A stretch of 64,000 nt of DNA, taken from positions 62,001 through 126,000 of the forward strand of contig CAKRLE010000002.1 in NCBI GenBank assembly GCA_934359185.1, read 5' to 3'. Within the stretch, counting starts at the first letter, position 1. Each line of letters starts with the position of its first letter. Positions 44,359 to 53,987 of this stretch are shown here, piece by piece. Under the pieces are notes generated by a model. That model was given only the letters and a program-made list of their open reading frames with translations. It made no database searches and was not told where the DNA came from. Both the position numbers and the translations under genes were made by a program. The DNA is from an uncultured Lachnospira sp. GTDB taxonomy: Bacteria > Bacillota > Clostridia > Lachnospirales > Lachnospiraceae.

Positions 44359-46110
44359 ATGTATTCAAGACAGATAATAGACGAAGTTATATCAAGGAAT
44401 GATATAGTTGATGTGATTTCAGGATATATAAAACTAAAAAAGAACGGAAGCTCATATGTGGGACTTTGCCCATTTCATAATGAAAAGTCCCCTTCATTTT
44501 CTGTATCAGGTTCGAGGCAGCTGTATCATTGCTTTGGATGTGGAGCTGGTGGTAATGTTGTGACATTTGTGATGGAATATGAGAAGTTTACATTTCCAGA
44601 GGCGGTCAAGCTGCTTGCTGACAGAGTTAACATGGAACTGCCAGAGGTGGAGTATAATGAGCAGGAAAGACGTGAACGTGGCATAAGGGACAAGCTTCTT
44701 GAGATTAATAAGCTGGCAGCTACATATTATTATAAGCAGCTAAGGACTGAACATGGAAAGCTGGGACTGGATTACTTAAAGAAGCGTGGATTAAGTGATG
44801 AGACAATCCAGAGGTTTGGATTGGGATATTCAGCACAGGGTTCATCTATATACCGATATCTTAAAGAGCAGGGGTATGATGATGATATTCTAAAAGAATC
44901 AGGTTTATTCTCCTATGAAAGAGGAATTAACGATAAATTTTTTAACAGAGTCATGTTTCCGATTATGGATATTAATAATAAGGTCATTGGTTTTGGCGGA
45001 AGAGTTATGGGAGATGCCAAGCCTAAGTATCTTAATTCACCAGAAACGAAACTTTTTGATAAGAGCAGGAATCTGTATGGGCTTAATATTGCGCGGGCAT
45101 CAAGAAAGGACAACCTTATAATATGTGAGGGGTACATGGATGTAATAAGCCTGCATCAGGCTGGATTTAACCAGGCAGTTGCATCACTTGGAACGGCATT
45201 GACACCGGGACAGGCAAGACTTATGAAAAGGTATACGGACAATGTACTTATAACCTATGACAGTGACGAAGCAGGAATTAAGGCAGCTATGCGTGCAATT
45301 CCTATATTAAAAGAAGCAGGCTTGTCAACTAAGGTTATCAATATGCAGCCATACAAAGACCCTGATGAATTCATCAAAGCGCTTGGAGCAGAAGCATTTC
45401 AGGAGCGGATTGATAAAGCAGGCAACAGTTTTATGTATGAGATATCAGTTCTTGAGCGAAACTATGATAGGTCAGACCCGGAGGGAGAGACTAATTTTGA
45501 GCGTAGTGTTGCTGGTAAACTGATTACATTTTCAGAACGGCTTGAGAGAGACAATTACATGAAAGCAGTGTGCCGGGAGTTTAATATTAATTATGACGGC
45601 ATGCGTGAGATGGTTGCACATTATGGCAGCAGGGAAGGAATTATATCTTCCAGACCAGATGCTGACACAAGACTGGCTGTTCCGATAAGGAAGAAGCGTG
45701 AGAGTGGTGTGAGACAGGCTGAGAAAATACTTCTTACATGGATGATTGATGACAGCAATATATTTGCAAAAGTAAGAGAATATATACAGCCAGAGGATTT
45801 TATTGATCCATTGCTCAACGATGTGGCGGCTAAGCTTTATGAGCAGTTTGATGCTGGCAGTGTCAATCCGGCATCAATAATCAACACATACGACACAGAA
45901 GAGGAACATAACGAGGTTGCGGCCTTATTCAGTGCTGATTTAAGCGATAATCTTAATGCAGCAGAACGGCAGAGAGCACTCAATGACACAGTTATCAAGG
46001 TTAAAGGCAACAGTCTTGAATATGCATTAAAAAACACTACTGATGCAAGGCAGCTTCAGGACATAATGACACAACAGGTTAAGTTAAAAAATATTCACAT
46101 ATATTTATAA
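44359..46110 (+). CDS. dnaG: DNA primase
   Basis: 583 residues. The CHC2 zinc finger has C37, H40, C58 and C61 (CPFHNEKSPS, HCFGCGAGG). The catalytic Toprim core follows with LIICEGYMDVISLHQAG and TYDSDEAG, and a helicase-binding C-terminal domain closes it. It makes RNA primers at the fork. GGAAGGG (44346-44352) supports ATG 44359 or 44356; the latter shares bases with the dgt stop. Confidence 0.97.
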   Translation: MYSRQIIDEVISRNDIVDVISGYIKLKKNGSSYVGLCPFHNEKSPSFSVSGSRQLYHCFGCGAGGNVVTFVMEYEKFTFPEAVKLLADRVNMELPEVEYNEQERRERGIRDKLLEINKLAATYYYKQLRTEHGKLGLDYLKKRGLSDETIQRFGLGYSAQGSSIYRYLKEQGYDDDILKESGLFSYERGINDKFFNRVMFPIMDINNKVIGFGGRVMGDAKPKYLNSPETKLFDKSRNLYGLNIARASRKDNLIICEGYMDVISLHQAGFNQAVASLGTALTPGQARLMKRYTDNVLITYDSDEAGIKAAMRAIPILKEAGLSTKVINMQPYKDPDEFIKALGAEAFQERIDKAGNSFMYEISVLERNYDRSDPEGETNFERSVAGKLITFSERLERDNYMKAVCREFNINYDGMREMVAHYGSREGIISSRPDADTRLAVPIRKKRESGVRQAEKILLTWMIDDSNIFAKVREYIQPEDFIDPLLNDVAAKLYEQFDAGSVNPASIINTYDTEEEHNEVAALFSADLSDNLNAAERQRALNDTVIKVKGNSLEYALKNTTDARQLQDIMTQQVKLKNIHIYL

Positions 46111-46134
46111 TTTAAAGAGAGAAAGGATACAACA

Positions 46135-47406
46135 ATGGCTAAGAAGAACGAGGCAATTGAGGAGAAGGAAGTAAAAGCAGTTAAAGAAAAGAAACCAGCT
46201 GCCAAGAAATCAACTAAAGCTGAAAAAGTTAAAGAAATAGACCCAATGGTTGATATGATTGATGATGAAGTGCAGTCTGGTGATGATGACCAGACAGACA
46301 GTGCAGCCGAGTCAGCAGCTAAGTTTGAAGAAAAATGTAAAGGTCTTCTTGCGCTTGCAAAGAAGAAGAAAAATGTTCTTGATTATCAGGAGATTATGAA
46401 TTATTTCCTTGATACTGATTTTGAAGCTGACAAGATGGAGAAGGTATTTGAATTCCTGGAGAATAATAATGTTGATGTCAAGATGTCAGAGGATGATACA
46501 GATGATGAGGATATTATTCTTGATGATGAGGATGAGATTAACATTGAAAAGATTGATTTATCTGTACCAGATGGAATCGGTCTTGAAGATCCTGTAAGAA
46601 TGTACCTTAAGGAGATTGGTAAGGTTCCACTTCTTTCAGCAGAGGAAGAGATTGAATATGCTAAGAGAATGGAACAGGGCGATGAGGAAGCCAAGAAGCG
46701 TCTTGCTGAGGCTAACTTAAGACTTGTTGTAAGTATTGCCAAAAGATACGTTGGACGAGGAATGCTCTTCCTTGACCTTATCCAGGAGGGTAACCTTGGA
46801 CTTATAAAGGCTGTTGAGAAGTTTAATTACAGAAAAGGTTTTAAGTTCAGTACTTACGCTACATGGTGGATAAGACAGGCTATCACAAGAGCCATTGCAG
46901 ACCAGGCGAGAACTATCCGTATACCGGTTCATATGGTGGAGACTATCAACAAACTCGTAAGAGTTTCAAGACAGTTACTTCAGGAGTTAGGAAGAGAACC
47001 GACTCCAGAAGAGATAGCAGAGGCTATGGACATACCGGTTGAGAGAGTAAGAGAGATTCAGAAGATAAGCCAGGAGCCAGTTTCTCTTGAGACACCTATC
47101 GGTGAGGAGGAAGACAGCCATCTTGGAGATTTCATTCAGGATGATAATGTTCCAGTTCCAGCAGATGCGGCTGCATCAACACTTCTTAAAGAACAGCTTG
47201 TTGAGGTGTTGGGAACTCTTACAGAGAGAGAGCAGAAGGTATTAAGACTTAGATTTGGTATGGATGACGGACGTGCCAGAACTCTTGAGGAAGTTGGTAA
47301 AGAGTTCAATGTAACAAGAGAGCGTATCAGACAGATTGAAGCTAAGGCTTTAAGAAAGTTAAGACATCCTAGCAGAAGCCGTAAGCTTAAGGATTATCTT
47401 GATTAA
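46135..47406 (+). CDS. rpoD: main RNA polymerase sigma factor (sigma-70 type)
   Basis: 423 residues. A Lys/Glu-rich head, region 1.1, a very acidic spacer ([15 protein letters not shown]), region 1.2 ([17 protein letters not shown]), region 2 ([32 protein letters not shown]), region 3 and region 4 with the helix-turn-helix [14 protein letters not shown]. It reads the TTGACA/TATAAT promoters seen throughout the window. AAAGGA site before the ATG; 24 bp after dnaG. Confidence 0.98.
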   Translation: MAKKNEAIEEKEVKAVKEKKPAAKKSTKAEKVKEIDPMVDMIDDEVQSGDDDQTDSAAESAAKFEEKCKGLLALAKKKKNVLDYQEIMNYFLDTDFEADKMEKVFEFLENNNVDVKMSEDDTDDEDIILDDEDEINIEKIDLSVPDGIGLEDPVRMYLKEIGKVPLLSAEEEIEYAKRMEQGDEEAKKRLAEANLRLVVSIAKRYVGRGMLFLDLIQEGNLGLIKAVEKFNYRKGFKFSTYATWWIRQAITRAIADQARTIRIPVHMVETINKLVRVSRQLLQELGREPTPEEIAEAMDIPVERVREIQKISQEPVSLETPIGEEEDSHLGDFIQDDNVPVPADAAASTLLKEQLVEVLGTLTEREQKVLRLRFGMDDGRARTLEEVGKEFNVTRERIRQIEAKALRKLRHPSRSRKLKDYLD

Positions 47407-47426
47407 TTGATAATAGGAATATAAGC

Positions 47427-48167
47427 ATGGAAGAATATAATTTATCAAAGAGGCTTTCATGTGTGGCAGAGTGGATAAAAGACACTGGCAGCAAAAGAGT
47501 GGCAGATATCGGTACAGATCACGGATATCTGCCAATATATCTTGCAGGGAATGGAATTGCAGACAAAGTCATTGCAATGGATGTAAGACCGCAGCCTTTG
47601 TCTAAAGCTAAGAATAATATCAGTAGCTTTGGCGTTGAGGACAAGGTGAGTGTAAGACTTAGTGACGGACTTGAAAAGCTTGAACCGGGAGAGGTTGATG
47701 CTGTTACAATCTGTGGAATGGGAGGAAGGCTTATAAGAAGTATTCTTTCTAATGGCAGGGGAAAGTTTGATGGGAGTACACAGCTTATATTGTCGCCACA
47801 GTCAGAGGTTAAGGAATTCAGGGAATTTCTTGCTGGTTCCGGATATTCTGTCATAAGAGAGCATTTTTTAAAAGAAGATAATCAGTATTATACAATAATG
47901 GATTGCCGTTATAATCCGGATTTTGAACTGTTTTTAAGATACGGTAAGGACAATCTGGTTAATAGAAATGTAGATTTGCATCAATATCTTAAAAAGGAGC
48001 TTGATGTCAATCTGAGGATTCTTGATGCGGTTAGCAAAGCAGGGGCATCAGAGCGCATGACCCAGGTTAGTGAAGATATATATTATATCAGAAAGGCACT
48101 GGTGGATTATTATGAAGACAATGTTATCGGAACTTGTGAAAGAAAAACAGAATCAGTTCGACAATAA
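47427..48167 (+). CDS. trmK: tRNA (adenine22-N1)-methyltransferase
   Basis: 246 residues. SAM motif VADIGTDHGYLPIYLAGNG, DVRPQPLSKAKNNI and the family motif TICGMGGRLI, with a helical C-terminal tail. It methylates A22 in tRNA. It sits after rpoD as in Bacillus. Its last 56 bases overlap the start of the kinase gene. Confidence 0.93.
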   Translation: MEEYNLSKRLSCVAEWIKDTGSKRVADIGTDHGYLPIYLAGNGIADKVIAMDVRPQPLSKAKNNISSFGVEDKVSVRLSDGLEKLEPGEVDAVTICGMGGRLIRSILSNGRGKFDGSTQLILSPQSEVKEFREFLAGSGYSVIREHFLKEDNQYYTIMDCRYNPDFELFLRYGKDNLVNRNVDLHQYLKKELDVNLRILDAVSKAGASERMTQVSEDIYYIRKALVDYYEDNVIGTCERKTESVRQ

Positions 48168-49725
48168 GATAATTCTTGCAAAGGTTGACGGCAAATTGTG
48201 TGAAATATCTGATAAAGAAGTTGAAAGTGATGAATGTGAATTCGTTACAACTGACACTACAATTGGCAATGAAGTGTATAAGAGAAGCGTGCTTTTTATG
48301 GCACTCAAAGCAATTGATGATGTAGATACTGATGCAACAGTAGGACAGATAAGTGTTGAGTACTCAATAAGCAAGGGATTATATTGTAAAGCAGTCAATA
48401 GTAATAAGATTACAACAGAATTTCTTGATAAAGTTAAGAAAAGAATGCATGAATGCGTTAAAGCAGACATGCCTATTGTAAAAAGAACAATAAGTACTAA
48501 AGAAGCTGTTAAGCTTTTTGATTATTATGGCATGTATGATAAGACACAGTTATTTAAGTATAGAAGAGGTTCTTTGGTCAATATATATAATCTTGATGGG
48601 TATGAGGATTATTTCTACGGCTATATGGCAGCATCAACAGGAATATTATCTGTATTTGATTTGTTTTCATATGATGAAGGCTTTGTACTGCAGTTACCTC
48701 AGAAAAAGGAACCGCTTGTAGTTCCAGAATTTGCACCACCAAAGAAACTTTTTAATGTCTTAAAAGAGACAACACAGTGGTCAGAGATGCTTGATATGCA
48801 TACTGTAGGGGCGCTTAATGAGCATATAGCTGGTGGTGATATAGGTGAGCTTATGCTTGTGCATGAAGCGTTACAGGAACAGAAGATTATGCAGATTGTT
48901 GAGATGATTGAGCAGAGGCCTGGAACTAAATTTATAATGATAGCAGGTCCATCTTCATCTGGTAAGACAACATTCAGCCATAGATTATCTGTACAGCTTA
49001 TGGCAAGAGGATATAAGCCGCATCCTATAGCTGTTGATGACTATTTTGTTGAGAGAGAACAGACTCCTGTTGATGAGAATGGTGATTATGATTTTGAAGC
49101 ACTTGAAGCGGTAGATGTAGAACTTTTCAACAGACATATGAATCAGCTTCTTGCAGGCGAAGAAGTCGAGATGCCTACATTTAACTTTAAGATAGGAAGA
49201 AAAGAATATAATGGCAATACTTTAAAGCTTGGTAAGGAAGATATTCTTGTTATCGAGGGAATCCACTGCCTTAATGATAAGCTGTCTTACACACTTCCTG
49301 TAGAGAGTAAGTTCAAGATATACATAAGTGCACTTACACAGCTTAATGTTGATGAACATAACCGTGTAGCTTCTACTGATGGAAGATTGATAAGACGTAT
49401 GGTAAGGGATCACAGGACAAGGGGTGCATCAGCTAAGAAGACTTTGTCAATGTGGGAATCGGTAAGAAGAGGTGAGGAGAAGAATATCTTCCCGTTCCAG
49501 GAACAGGCGGATGTCATGTTTAATTCATCCCTTGCATATGAGATATCAGTATTAAAACCATATGTAGAGCCATTATTGTTCTCGATTAAAGAGGATGAAC
49601 CGGAATATTTAGAGGCAAAGAGGCTGTTAAAGTTTCTAGATTATTTTCTGGTATGCCAGCCTGAGTATATTCCGATTAATTCAATTCTGAGGGAATTTGT
49701 CGGCGGTGGATGTTTTAAAGTGTGA
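48112..49725 (+). CDS. nucleoside (uridine-type) kinase with threonyl-tRNA-synthetase-like N-terminus
   Basis: About 537 residues. The first 70 look TGS-like, residues about 85-250 resemble the ThrRS/AlaRS second additional domain (KLFDYYGMYDKTQLFKYRRG, DYFYGYMAASTG), and from about 290 a P-loop kinase of the uridine kinase/phosphoribulokinase family appears (IAGPSSSGKTTFSHRLSVQL, AVDDYFVEREQTP, VIEGIHCLND). This architecture is known in Clostridia and Thermotoga; its role in tRNA or nucleotide metabolism is not settled. ATG 48112 follows GGTGGA and lies inside trmK; ATG 48121 is an alternative. Confidence 0.88.
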   Translation: MKTMLSELVKEKQNQFDNKIILAKVDGKLCEISDKEVESDECEFVTTDTTIGNEVYKRSVLFMALKAIDDVDTDATVGQISVEYSISKGLYCKAVNSNKITTEFLDKVKKRMHECVKADMPIVKRTISTKEAVKLFDYYGMYDKTQLFKYRRGSLVNIYNLDGYEDYFYGYMAASTGILSVFDLFSYDEGFVLQLPQKKEPLVVPEFAPPKKLFNVLKETTQWSEMLDMHTVGALNEHIAGGDIGELMLVHEALQEQKIMQIVEMIEQRPGTKFIMIAGPSSSGKTTFSHRLSVQLMARGYKPHPIAVDDYFVEREQTPVDENGDYDFEALEAVDVELFNRHMNQLLAGEEVEMPTFNFKIGRKEYNGNTLKLGKEDILVIEGIHCLNDKLSYTLPVESKFKIYISALTQLNVDEHNRVASTDGRLIRRMVRDHRTRGASAKKTLSMWESVRRGEEKNIFPFQEQADVMFNSSLAYEISVLKPYVEPLLFSIKEDEPEYLEAKRLLKFLDYFLVCQPEYIPINSILREFVGGGCFKV

Positions 49726-49742
49726 TAAAGGTAATTATTGCC

Positions 49743-49772
49743 TTGACACAACAGACAGGGCTTAGGTATAAT
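49743..49772 (+). promoter_or_regulatory. thrC promoter with an overlapping dyad
   Basis: TTGACA at 49743-49748 and TATAAT at 49767-49772, spacer 18. AAGGTAAT-T-ATTGCCTT at 49728-49744 is a dyad with one mismatch that runs into the -35 box, placed as an operator would be. No regulator is known. Confidence 0.65.
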
Positions 49773-49819
49773 TCTAATCAATTATTTATATAATAATATC
49801 AAATACGAGGTGGAAAGAA

Positions 49820-51307
49820 ATGAGTATAATTTACAAGAGTACCAGAGACGATAGTGTCCAGGTTAAAGCTTCACAGGCTATTCTTAAGGGACTTGCACCA
49901 GATGGGGGATTGTATGTTCCAGATTCAATTCCAGTACTCGACAAGAGTCTTGAGGAATTATCTAAGATGGATTACAAGGGTGTGGCTTATGAAGTTATGA
50001 AGCTTATGCTTGATGATTTTACAGAGGAAGAGTTAAAGCATTGCATTAACAGTGCATATGACTCTAAGTTTGATACAGATGAGATTGCTCCACTTGTTAA
50101 GGCTGATGGTGCATACTATCTTGAACTTTTCCATGGCAAAACAATAGCATTCAAGGATATGGCACTCTCAATTCTTCCACATCTGCTTATAACTTCTGCT
50201 AAGAAGAACAATGTCAAGAATGATATAGTTATCCTTACTGCAACATCTGGTGATACAGGTAAAGCTGCTCTTGCTGGATTTGCGGATGTTAAGGGTACTA
50301 AGATTATTGTTTTCTATCCTAAGAATGGTGTAAGCCCAGTTCAGGAGAAGCAGATGGTCACACAGAAGGGTGACAATACATACGTAATAGGTATTAATGG
50401 TAACTTTGATGATGCCCAGACAGGTGTTAAGAAGATATTTGGTGACAAGGCGCTTGAGAAGGAGATGGATGATGCAGGATTCCAGTTCTCTTCAGCTAAC
50501 TCAATTAATATCGGACGTCTTTGTCCACAGATAGTATATTATGTATATGCGTATACAAGACTTCTTGCTGATGGTGAAATCAAAGACGGAGAGAAGATTA
50601 ATGTGGTTGTTCCAACAGGCAATTTTGGTAATATTCTCGCAGCATTCTATGCTAAGAATATGGGACTTCCTATCAATAAGCTTATATGTGCATCTAATGA
50701 GAATAAGGTTTTATTTGACTTCTTTAAGACTGGCGAATATGACAGAAACAGGGAATTTGTTCTTACAACTTCACCTTCTATGGATATTCTTGTATCAAGC
50801 AACCTTGAGAGACTTATATATATGATAGCTGGCAACAGTGCAGCTAAGAATGCAGAGCTTATGAATGAGTTAAAGACAGTTGGTAAGTACAGCATAACAG
50901 ATGATATGAAGGCAAAGCTTGGTGACTTCTATGGCAATTATGCATCAGAGAGCGAAGATGCAGCGATGATTAAGAAGTTATATGATGATACGGGATATGT
51001 AATCGATACTCATACAGCAGTTGCTGCTGCTGTATACAACAAGTATAAGGCAGAAACTAATGATAATACTAAGACGGTTATAGCTTCTACAGCCAGCCCA
51101 TATAAGTTTACAAGAAGCGTACTTAATGCAATTGATAAGAAATATGATGCTATGGGTGATTTTGAACTTGTTGATGAACTTAGCAGAATATCTAATGTCA
51201 AGGTTCCACAGGCTATTGAGGAAATTAGAACAGCACCAGTGCTTCATGATACAGTATGTGATGTTGACAAAATGTGCGATAGTGTTAAGAAAATACTTGG
51301 AATTTAA
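49820..51307 (+). CDS. thrC: threonine synthase
   Basis: 495 residues, the long form. The PLP lysine is in LFHGKTIAFKDMAL, the phosphate loop is VPTGNFGNILAAF, and LTATSGDTGKAALAGFA is the family signature. It makes threonine from O-phosphohomoserine. GAGGTGG before the ATG. It has its own promoter; no other thr gene is in the window. Confidence 0.97.
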   Translation: MSIIYKSTRDDSVQVKASQAILKGLAPDGGLYVPDSIPVLDKSLEELSKMDYKGVAYEVMKLMLDDFTEEELKHCINSAYDSKFDTDEIAPLVKADGAYYLELFHGKTIAFKDMALSILPHLLITSAKKNNVKNDIVILTATSGDTGKAALAGFADVKGTKIIVFYPKNGVSPVQEKQMVTQKGDNTYVIGINGNFDDAQTGVKKIFGDKALEKEMDDAGFQFSSANSINIGRLCPQIVYYVYAYTRLLADGEIKDGEKINVVVPTGNFGNILAAFYAKNMGLPINKLICASNENKVLFDFFKTGEYDRNREFVLTTSPSMDILVSSNLERLIYMIAGNSAAKNAELMNELKTVGKYSITDDMKAKLGDFYGNYASESEDAAMIKKLYDDTGYVIDTHTAVAAAVYNKYKAETNDNTKTVIASTASPYKFTRSVLNAIDKKYDAMGDFELVDELSRISNVKVPQAIEEIRTAPVLHDTVCDVDKMCDSVKKILGI

Positions 51308-51309
51308 TT

Positions 51310-51340
51310 TTTCATGACATTTAAAGCACGTTTCATGACA
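51310..51340. promoter_or_regulatory. direct repeat TTTCATGACA x2, 21-bp period
   Basis: Perfect copies at 51310-51319 and 51331-51340, that is two helical turns apart. They lie just after the thrC stop and 84 bases before the TIR-like gene, so they could be a two-site operator for it. Confidence 0.45.
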
Positions 51341-51423
51341 AATTAAACATTTTAACCTCTCTATGTGTAATAATAGTAGTGCAGATTTGCATTATATATT
51401 TTTACAGATAGGGAGGTTTTTTT

Positions 51424-51906
51424 ATGCATTTTTGTTTTTATGAGGGAAAAGGTGAGGATTGGTCACATGAGCTGGCTTGGAATCTGATTACAACATTACA
51501 GGAGTACGATGCAGGTTCGGTATCAACAAGCAGTGAATCAACTATTAATGAGACATCAGATTATCTGCTTTCAAGATATATCAAGGAGCACAAGTATGTG
51601 GTTATAATAGTTTCACAGAAATTATTTACTGATATGTATGCGCTTGTGGAACTCGATATTATCAAGAAATTATATGCTAAAGGGGATATTACGGTATTCA
51701 GCATATATGATGGAAGACATATTCCAGTTCTTCCAGACAGGGCTGAGTGGATTAATGATACATGGAAGATACCAATTAATAAAAAGCAGGATGAGTCACT
51801 TGCGGCAGGTGTAATATTAGAGAGAGTAATGAAAGACAGGCTGATAGAGAGCATGGCTGCTAACATGATTGAAAATCTTAATGGAAAAAAACAAGGTAAG
51901 GCATAG
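51424..51906 (+). CDS. small protein with TIR-like fold
   Basis: 160 residues. FCFYEGKGEDWSHELAWNL could be the first strand and helix of a TIR domain, and KYVVIIVSQKLFTDMYALVELDII the third strand and following helix, with E76 where NADase TIR domains have their catalytic Glu. The next part, ITVFSIYDGRHIPVLPDRAEWIND, fits the fourth strand. No other domain, no signal peptide. If the fold is right it may cleave NAD+ or bind a nucleotide signal; it may also be an inactive relative. GGGAGG lies before the ATG. It is followed by an arginase-fold gene with a separate promoter. Confidence 0.5.
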   Translation: MHFCFYEGKGEDWSHELAWNLITTLQEYDAGSVSTSSESTINETSDYLLSRYIKEHKYVVIIVSQKLFTDMYALVELDIIKKLYAKGDITVFSIYDGRHIPVLPDRAEWINDTWKIPINKKQDESLAAGVILERVMKDRLIESMAANMIENLNGKKQGKA

Positions 51907-51918
51907 ATAATGTGTTGA

Positions 51919-51947
51919 TTGATTTTATGATACTTATTTGTTATACT
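51919..51947 (+). promoter_or_regulatory. promoter that predicts a leaderless mRNA
   Basis: TTGATT at 51919-51924 and TATACT at 51942-51947, spacer 17. Only seven bases separate the -10 box from the ATG at 51955, so transcription should start at or next to the A of the start codon. Confidence 0.6.
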
Positions 51948-51954
51948 TTTATTT

Positions 51955-52710
51955 ATGAGATGTGAAGATAACAAGATAACATTTATGAATATGTCAGGAA
52001 TGTATTCGGGGATGAATGATACACTGGCAGAATATGCCAATAGCATAATGAGGACAGAGTATATAGAGTGCAGTGAGATATCTGGAACAGAATGCTATTG
52101 TGATGACAGGGCACAGGAACTGTTGAGAGACAGAATAATGGAACACAATGTATCAGCTAAGTCTGTACATTATATAGATAATGGCAATTATCATTATCTT
52201 ACCAAGATTATGCTTGAACATATGGAAGAGCCATTTAATCTTCTGGTTATTGACAATCATCCAGATATGCAGAGTCCGCTGTTTGGACCGATTCTTTCAT
52301 GTGGAAGCTGGGTAAAGGACATGCTTTCTGATAATAAGTACATTAACAGGGTATGCTTATATGGTGTTAAGGAAGATCTTATAACAGAAGAAATAATACA
52401 TACCGAAAAAGTTGTTGTGGCGAATAACAAGAATGAAGTAATGGACTCATTGGAGGAAAAGGTTCCATTGTATATATCTATTGATAAAGATGCACTTAAT
52501 TCCAGGGATTATATTACTAACTGGGATCAGGGCAGCATGAGAATAGAAGAGATGGAAATGCTTTTAAAAGAGCTCGCAGTTTCATATAATATATGTGGAA
52601 CGGATATATGTGGCGGCATTGACCTGCATATGATGGCTGGTTTATCACAAAGTGATATAGATAATAACTGTCATACAGATATAAGAATATTAAAGGCACT
52701 GGGATATTAA
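51955..52710 (+). CDS. arginase/ureohydrolase-fold protein
   Basis: 251 residues. Metal-site segments of the arginase/agmatinase/deacetylase fold are visible: VIDNHPDMQ (Asp-His-x-Asp type) and ISIDKDAL (Asp-x-Asp), with CGTDICGGIDLH near the end. The middle YHYLTKIMLEHM is not standard arginase, so the substrate is open. No ribosome site is seen before the ATG and the promoter is too close for a leader; ATG 51985 is a later in-frame alternative but lacks a good site. A terminator follows directly. Confidence 0.75.
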   Translation: MRCEDNKITFMNMSGMYSGMNDTLAEYANSIMRTEYIECSEISGTECYCDDRAQELLRDRIMEHNVSAKSVHYIDNGNYHYLTKIMLEHMEEPFNLLVIDNHPDMQSPLFGPILSCGSWVKDMLSDNKYINRVCLYGVKEDLITEEIIHTEKVVVANNKNEVMDSLEEKVPLYISIDKDALNSRDYITNWDQGSMRIEEMEMLLKELAVSYNICGTDICGGIDLHMMAGLSQSDIDNNCHTDIRILKALGY

Positions 52711-52736
52711 TAATCCCAGTGCTGATTTTATTTTTT
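52696..52736 (+). terminator. rho-independent terminator overlapping the arginase-fold stop codon
   Basis: GCACTGGGAT (52696-52705) pairs perfectly with ATCCCAGTGC (52713-52722), then TGATTTTATTTTTT. Confidence 0.85.
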
Positions 52737-52763
52737 CTTAATAAATTTTATTTGCATTTTTTG

Positions 52764-52792
52764 TTGACATTAATTAGGGATAGTGCTATCTT
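52764..52792 (+). promoter_or_regulatory. heat-shock operon promoter
   Basis: TTGACA at 52764-52769 and TATCTT at 52787-52792, spacer 17, directly before the CIRCE operator. Confidence 0.75.
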
Positions 52793-52805
52793 AACTATAG
52801 CGATA

Positions 52806-52832
52806 TTAGCACTCCATCTTTTTGAGTGCTAA
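52806..52832 (+). promoter_or_regulatory. CIRCE operator (HrcA site)
   Basis: TTAGCACTC, nine bases, GAGTGCTAA: the exact consensus inverted repeat. It lies in the early transcribed region upstream of hrcA, where HrcA represses the chaperone operon. Confidence 0.97.
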
Positions 52833-52878
52833 CAATCGATATAAGACATTTGGTATCACACTTCGAGAGGAGGATGTC

Positions 52879-53970
52879 ATGGAATTAGATGAGAGAAAAG
52901 TAAAGATTCTAAAGGCTGTTATCAAGAATTATCTTGAGACGGGTGAGCCAGTTGGTTCAAGAACAATATCCAAGTATACAGATCTTAAGCTTAGCTCAGC
53001 AACAATCCGTAATGAGATGGCAGACCTCGAAGAGATGGGATACATTGTTCAGCCCCATACCTCTGCAGGACGTATTCCGACAGATAAGGGATACCGATTA
53101 TATGTGGATGATATGATGAGCCAGAAGGAATCAGAAGTAACAGCCAGAGAGCAGGATGTCTCAGAAAGGGAACAGAAATTATCTGATCGGGAAAAAGACG
53201 TGGAATCTATGGCTGAGGTGCTTAATAAGAAGGTTGACAGAGTTGAGGAACTTTTACAGAACGTTGCCAAAGTTCTTGCTAAAGATACTAATTATGCAAC
53301 TATGATTAGTGCTCCGCAGGTAAAAGGCAACAAGTTAAAGTTTGTCCAGCTGTCTAATCTGGAACATAACAAGATTCTGGCAGTCATAGTAATGGAAGGC
53401 AATGTAATCAGGAATAAAGTAATTACATTGAGCGAGGATGTCAGCCAGGAAAATCTTTTAAAGCTTAATATCCTGCTTAATACTTCATTGACAGGACTTA
53501 GTCTTTCAGAGATGAATCTTGGTATTGTCTCACGTATGGAAAGCCAGGCAGGGGAGCATATGGCTCTCGTCAAAGAGGTGGTCGATGCAATAGTAGAGAC
53601 TATCAGCAGTGAGGATAACCTCAAGATATATACAAGTGGAGCAACCAATATCTTTAAGTACCCAGAGCTTAGTGATTCAGCGAAAGCAAGCGAGCTCATA
53701 TATGCTCTTGAAGAGAAAAACAGTCTTGACAGTTTTATAAGTGATAATGCTGAGGAAGATGGGAAAAATGGTATTCAGGTGTATATAGGAAGTGAGGCAC
53801 CAGTTGAATCCATGAAAGATTGCAGCGTTGTTACAGCAACGTATGAACTGACCGATGGCATGCGTGGCACGGTCGGAATTATAGGTCCTAAAAGGATGGA
53901 TTATGAAAAAGTAGTTGAGAAACTTAAAACAATTCAGAATCAACTAGATGATGTCTTTAAGAAAAGTTAG
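52879..53970 (+). CDS. hrcA: heat-inducible transcription repressor HrcA
   Basis: 363 residues. Winged helix: RKVKILKAVIKNYLETGEPV, SSATIRNEMADLEEMGYI, HTSAGRIPTDKGYRLYVD. Then a GAF-like sensor and dimerisation part. A Glu/Arg-rich insert at about residues 85-120 (SEVTAREQDVSEREQKLSD) looks like a short coiled coil. It binds the CIRCE site at 52806. GAGGAGG before ATG 52879; an upstream in-frame start at 52822 lies inside the CIRCE region and is rejected. Confidence 0.96.
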   Translation: MELDERKVKILKAVIKNYLETGEPVGSRTISKYTDLKLSSATIRNEMADLEEMGYIVQPHTSAGRIPTDKGYRLYVDDMMSQKESEVTAREQDVSEREQKLSDREKDVESMAEVLNKKVDRVEELLQNVAKVLAKDTNYATMISAPQVKGNKLKFVQLSNLEHNKILAVIVMEGNVIRNKVITLSEDVSQENLLKLNILLNTSLTGLSLSEMNLGIVSRMESQAGEHMALVKEVVDAIVETISSEDNLKIYTSGATNIFKYPELSDSAKASELIYALEEKNSLDSFISDNAEEDGKNGIQVYIGSEAPVESMKDCSVVTATYELTDGMRGTVGIIGPKRMDYEKVVEKLKTIQNQLDDVFKKS

Positions 53971-53987
53971 AAAGGTTGGAGATATAA

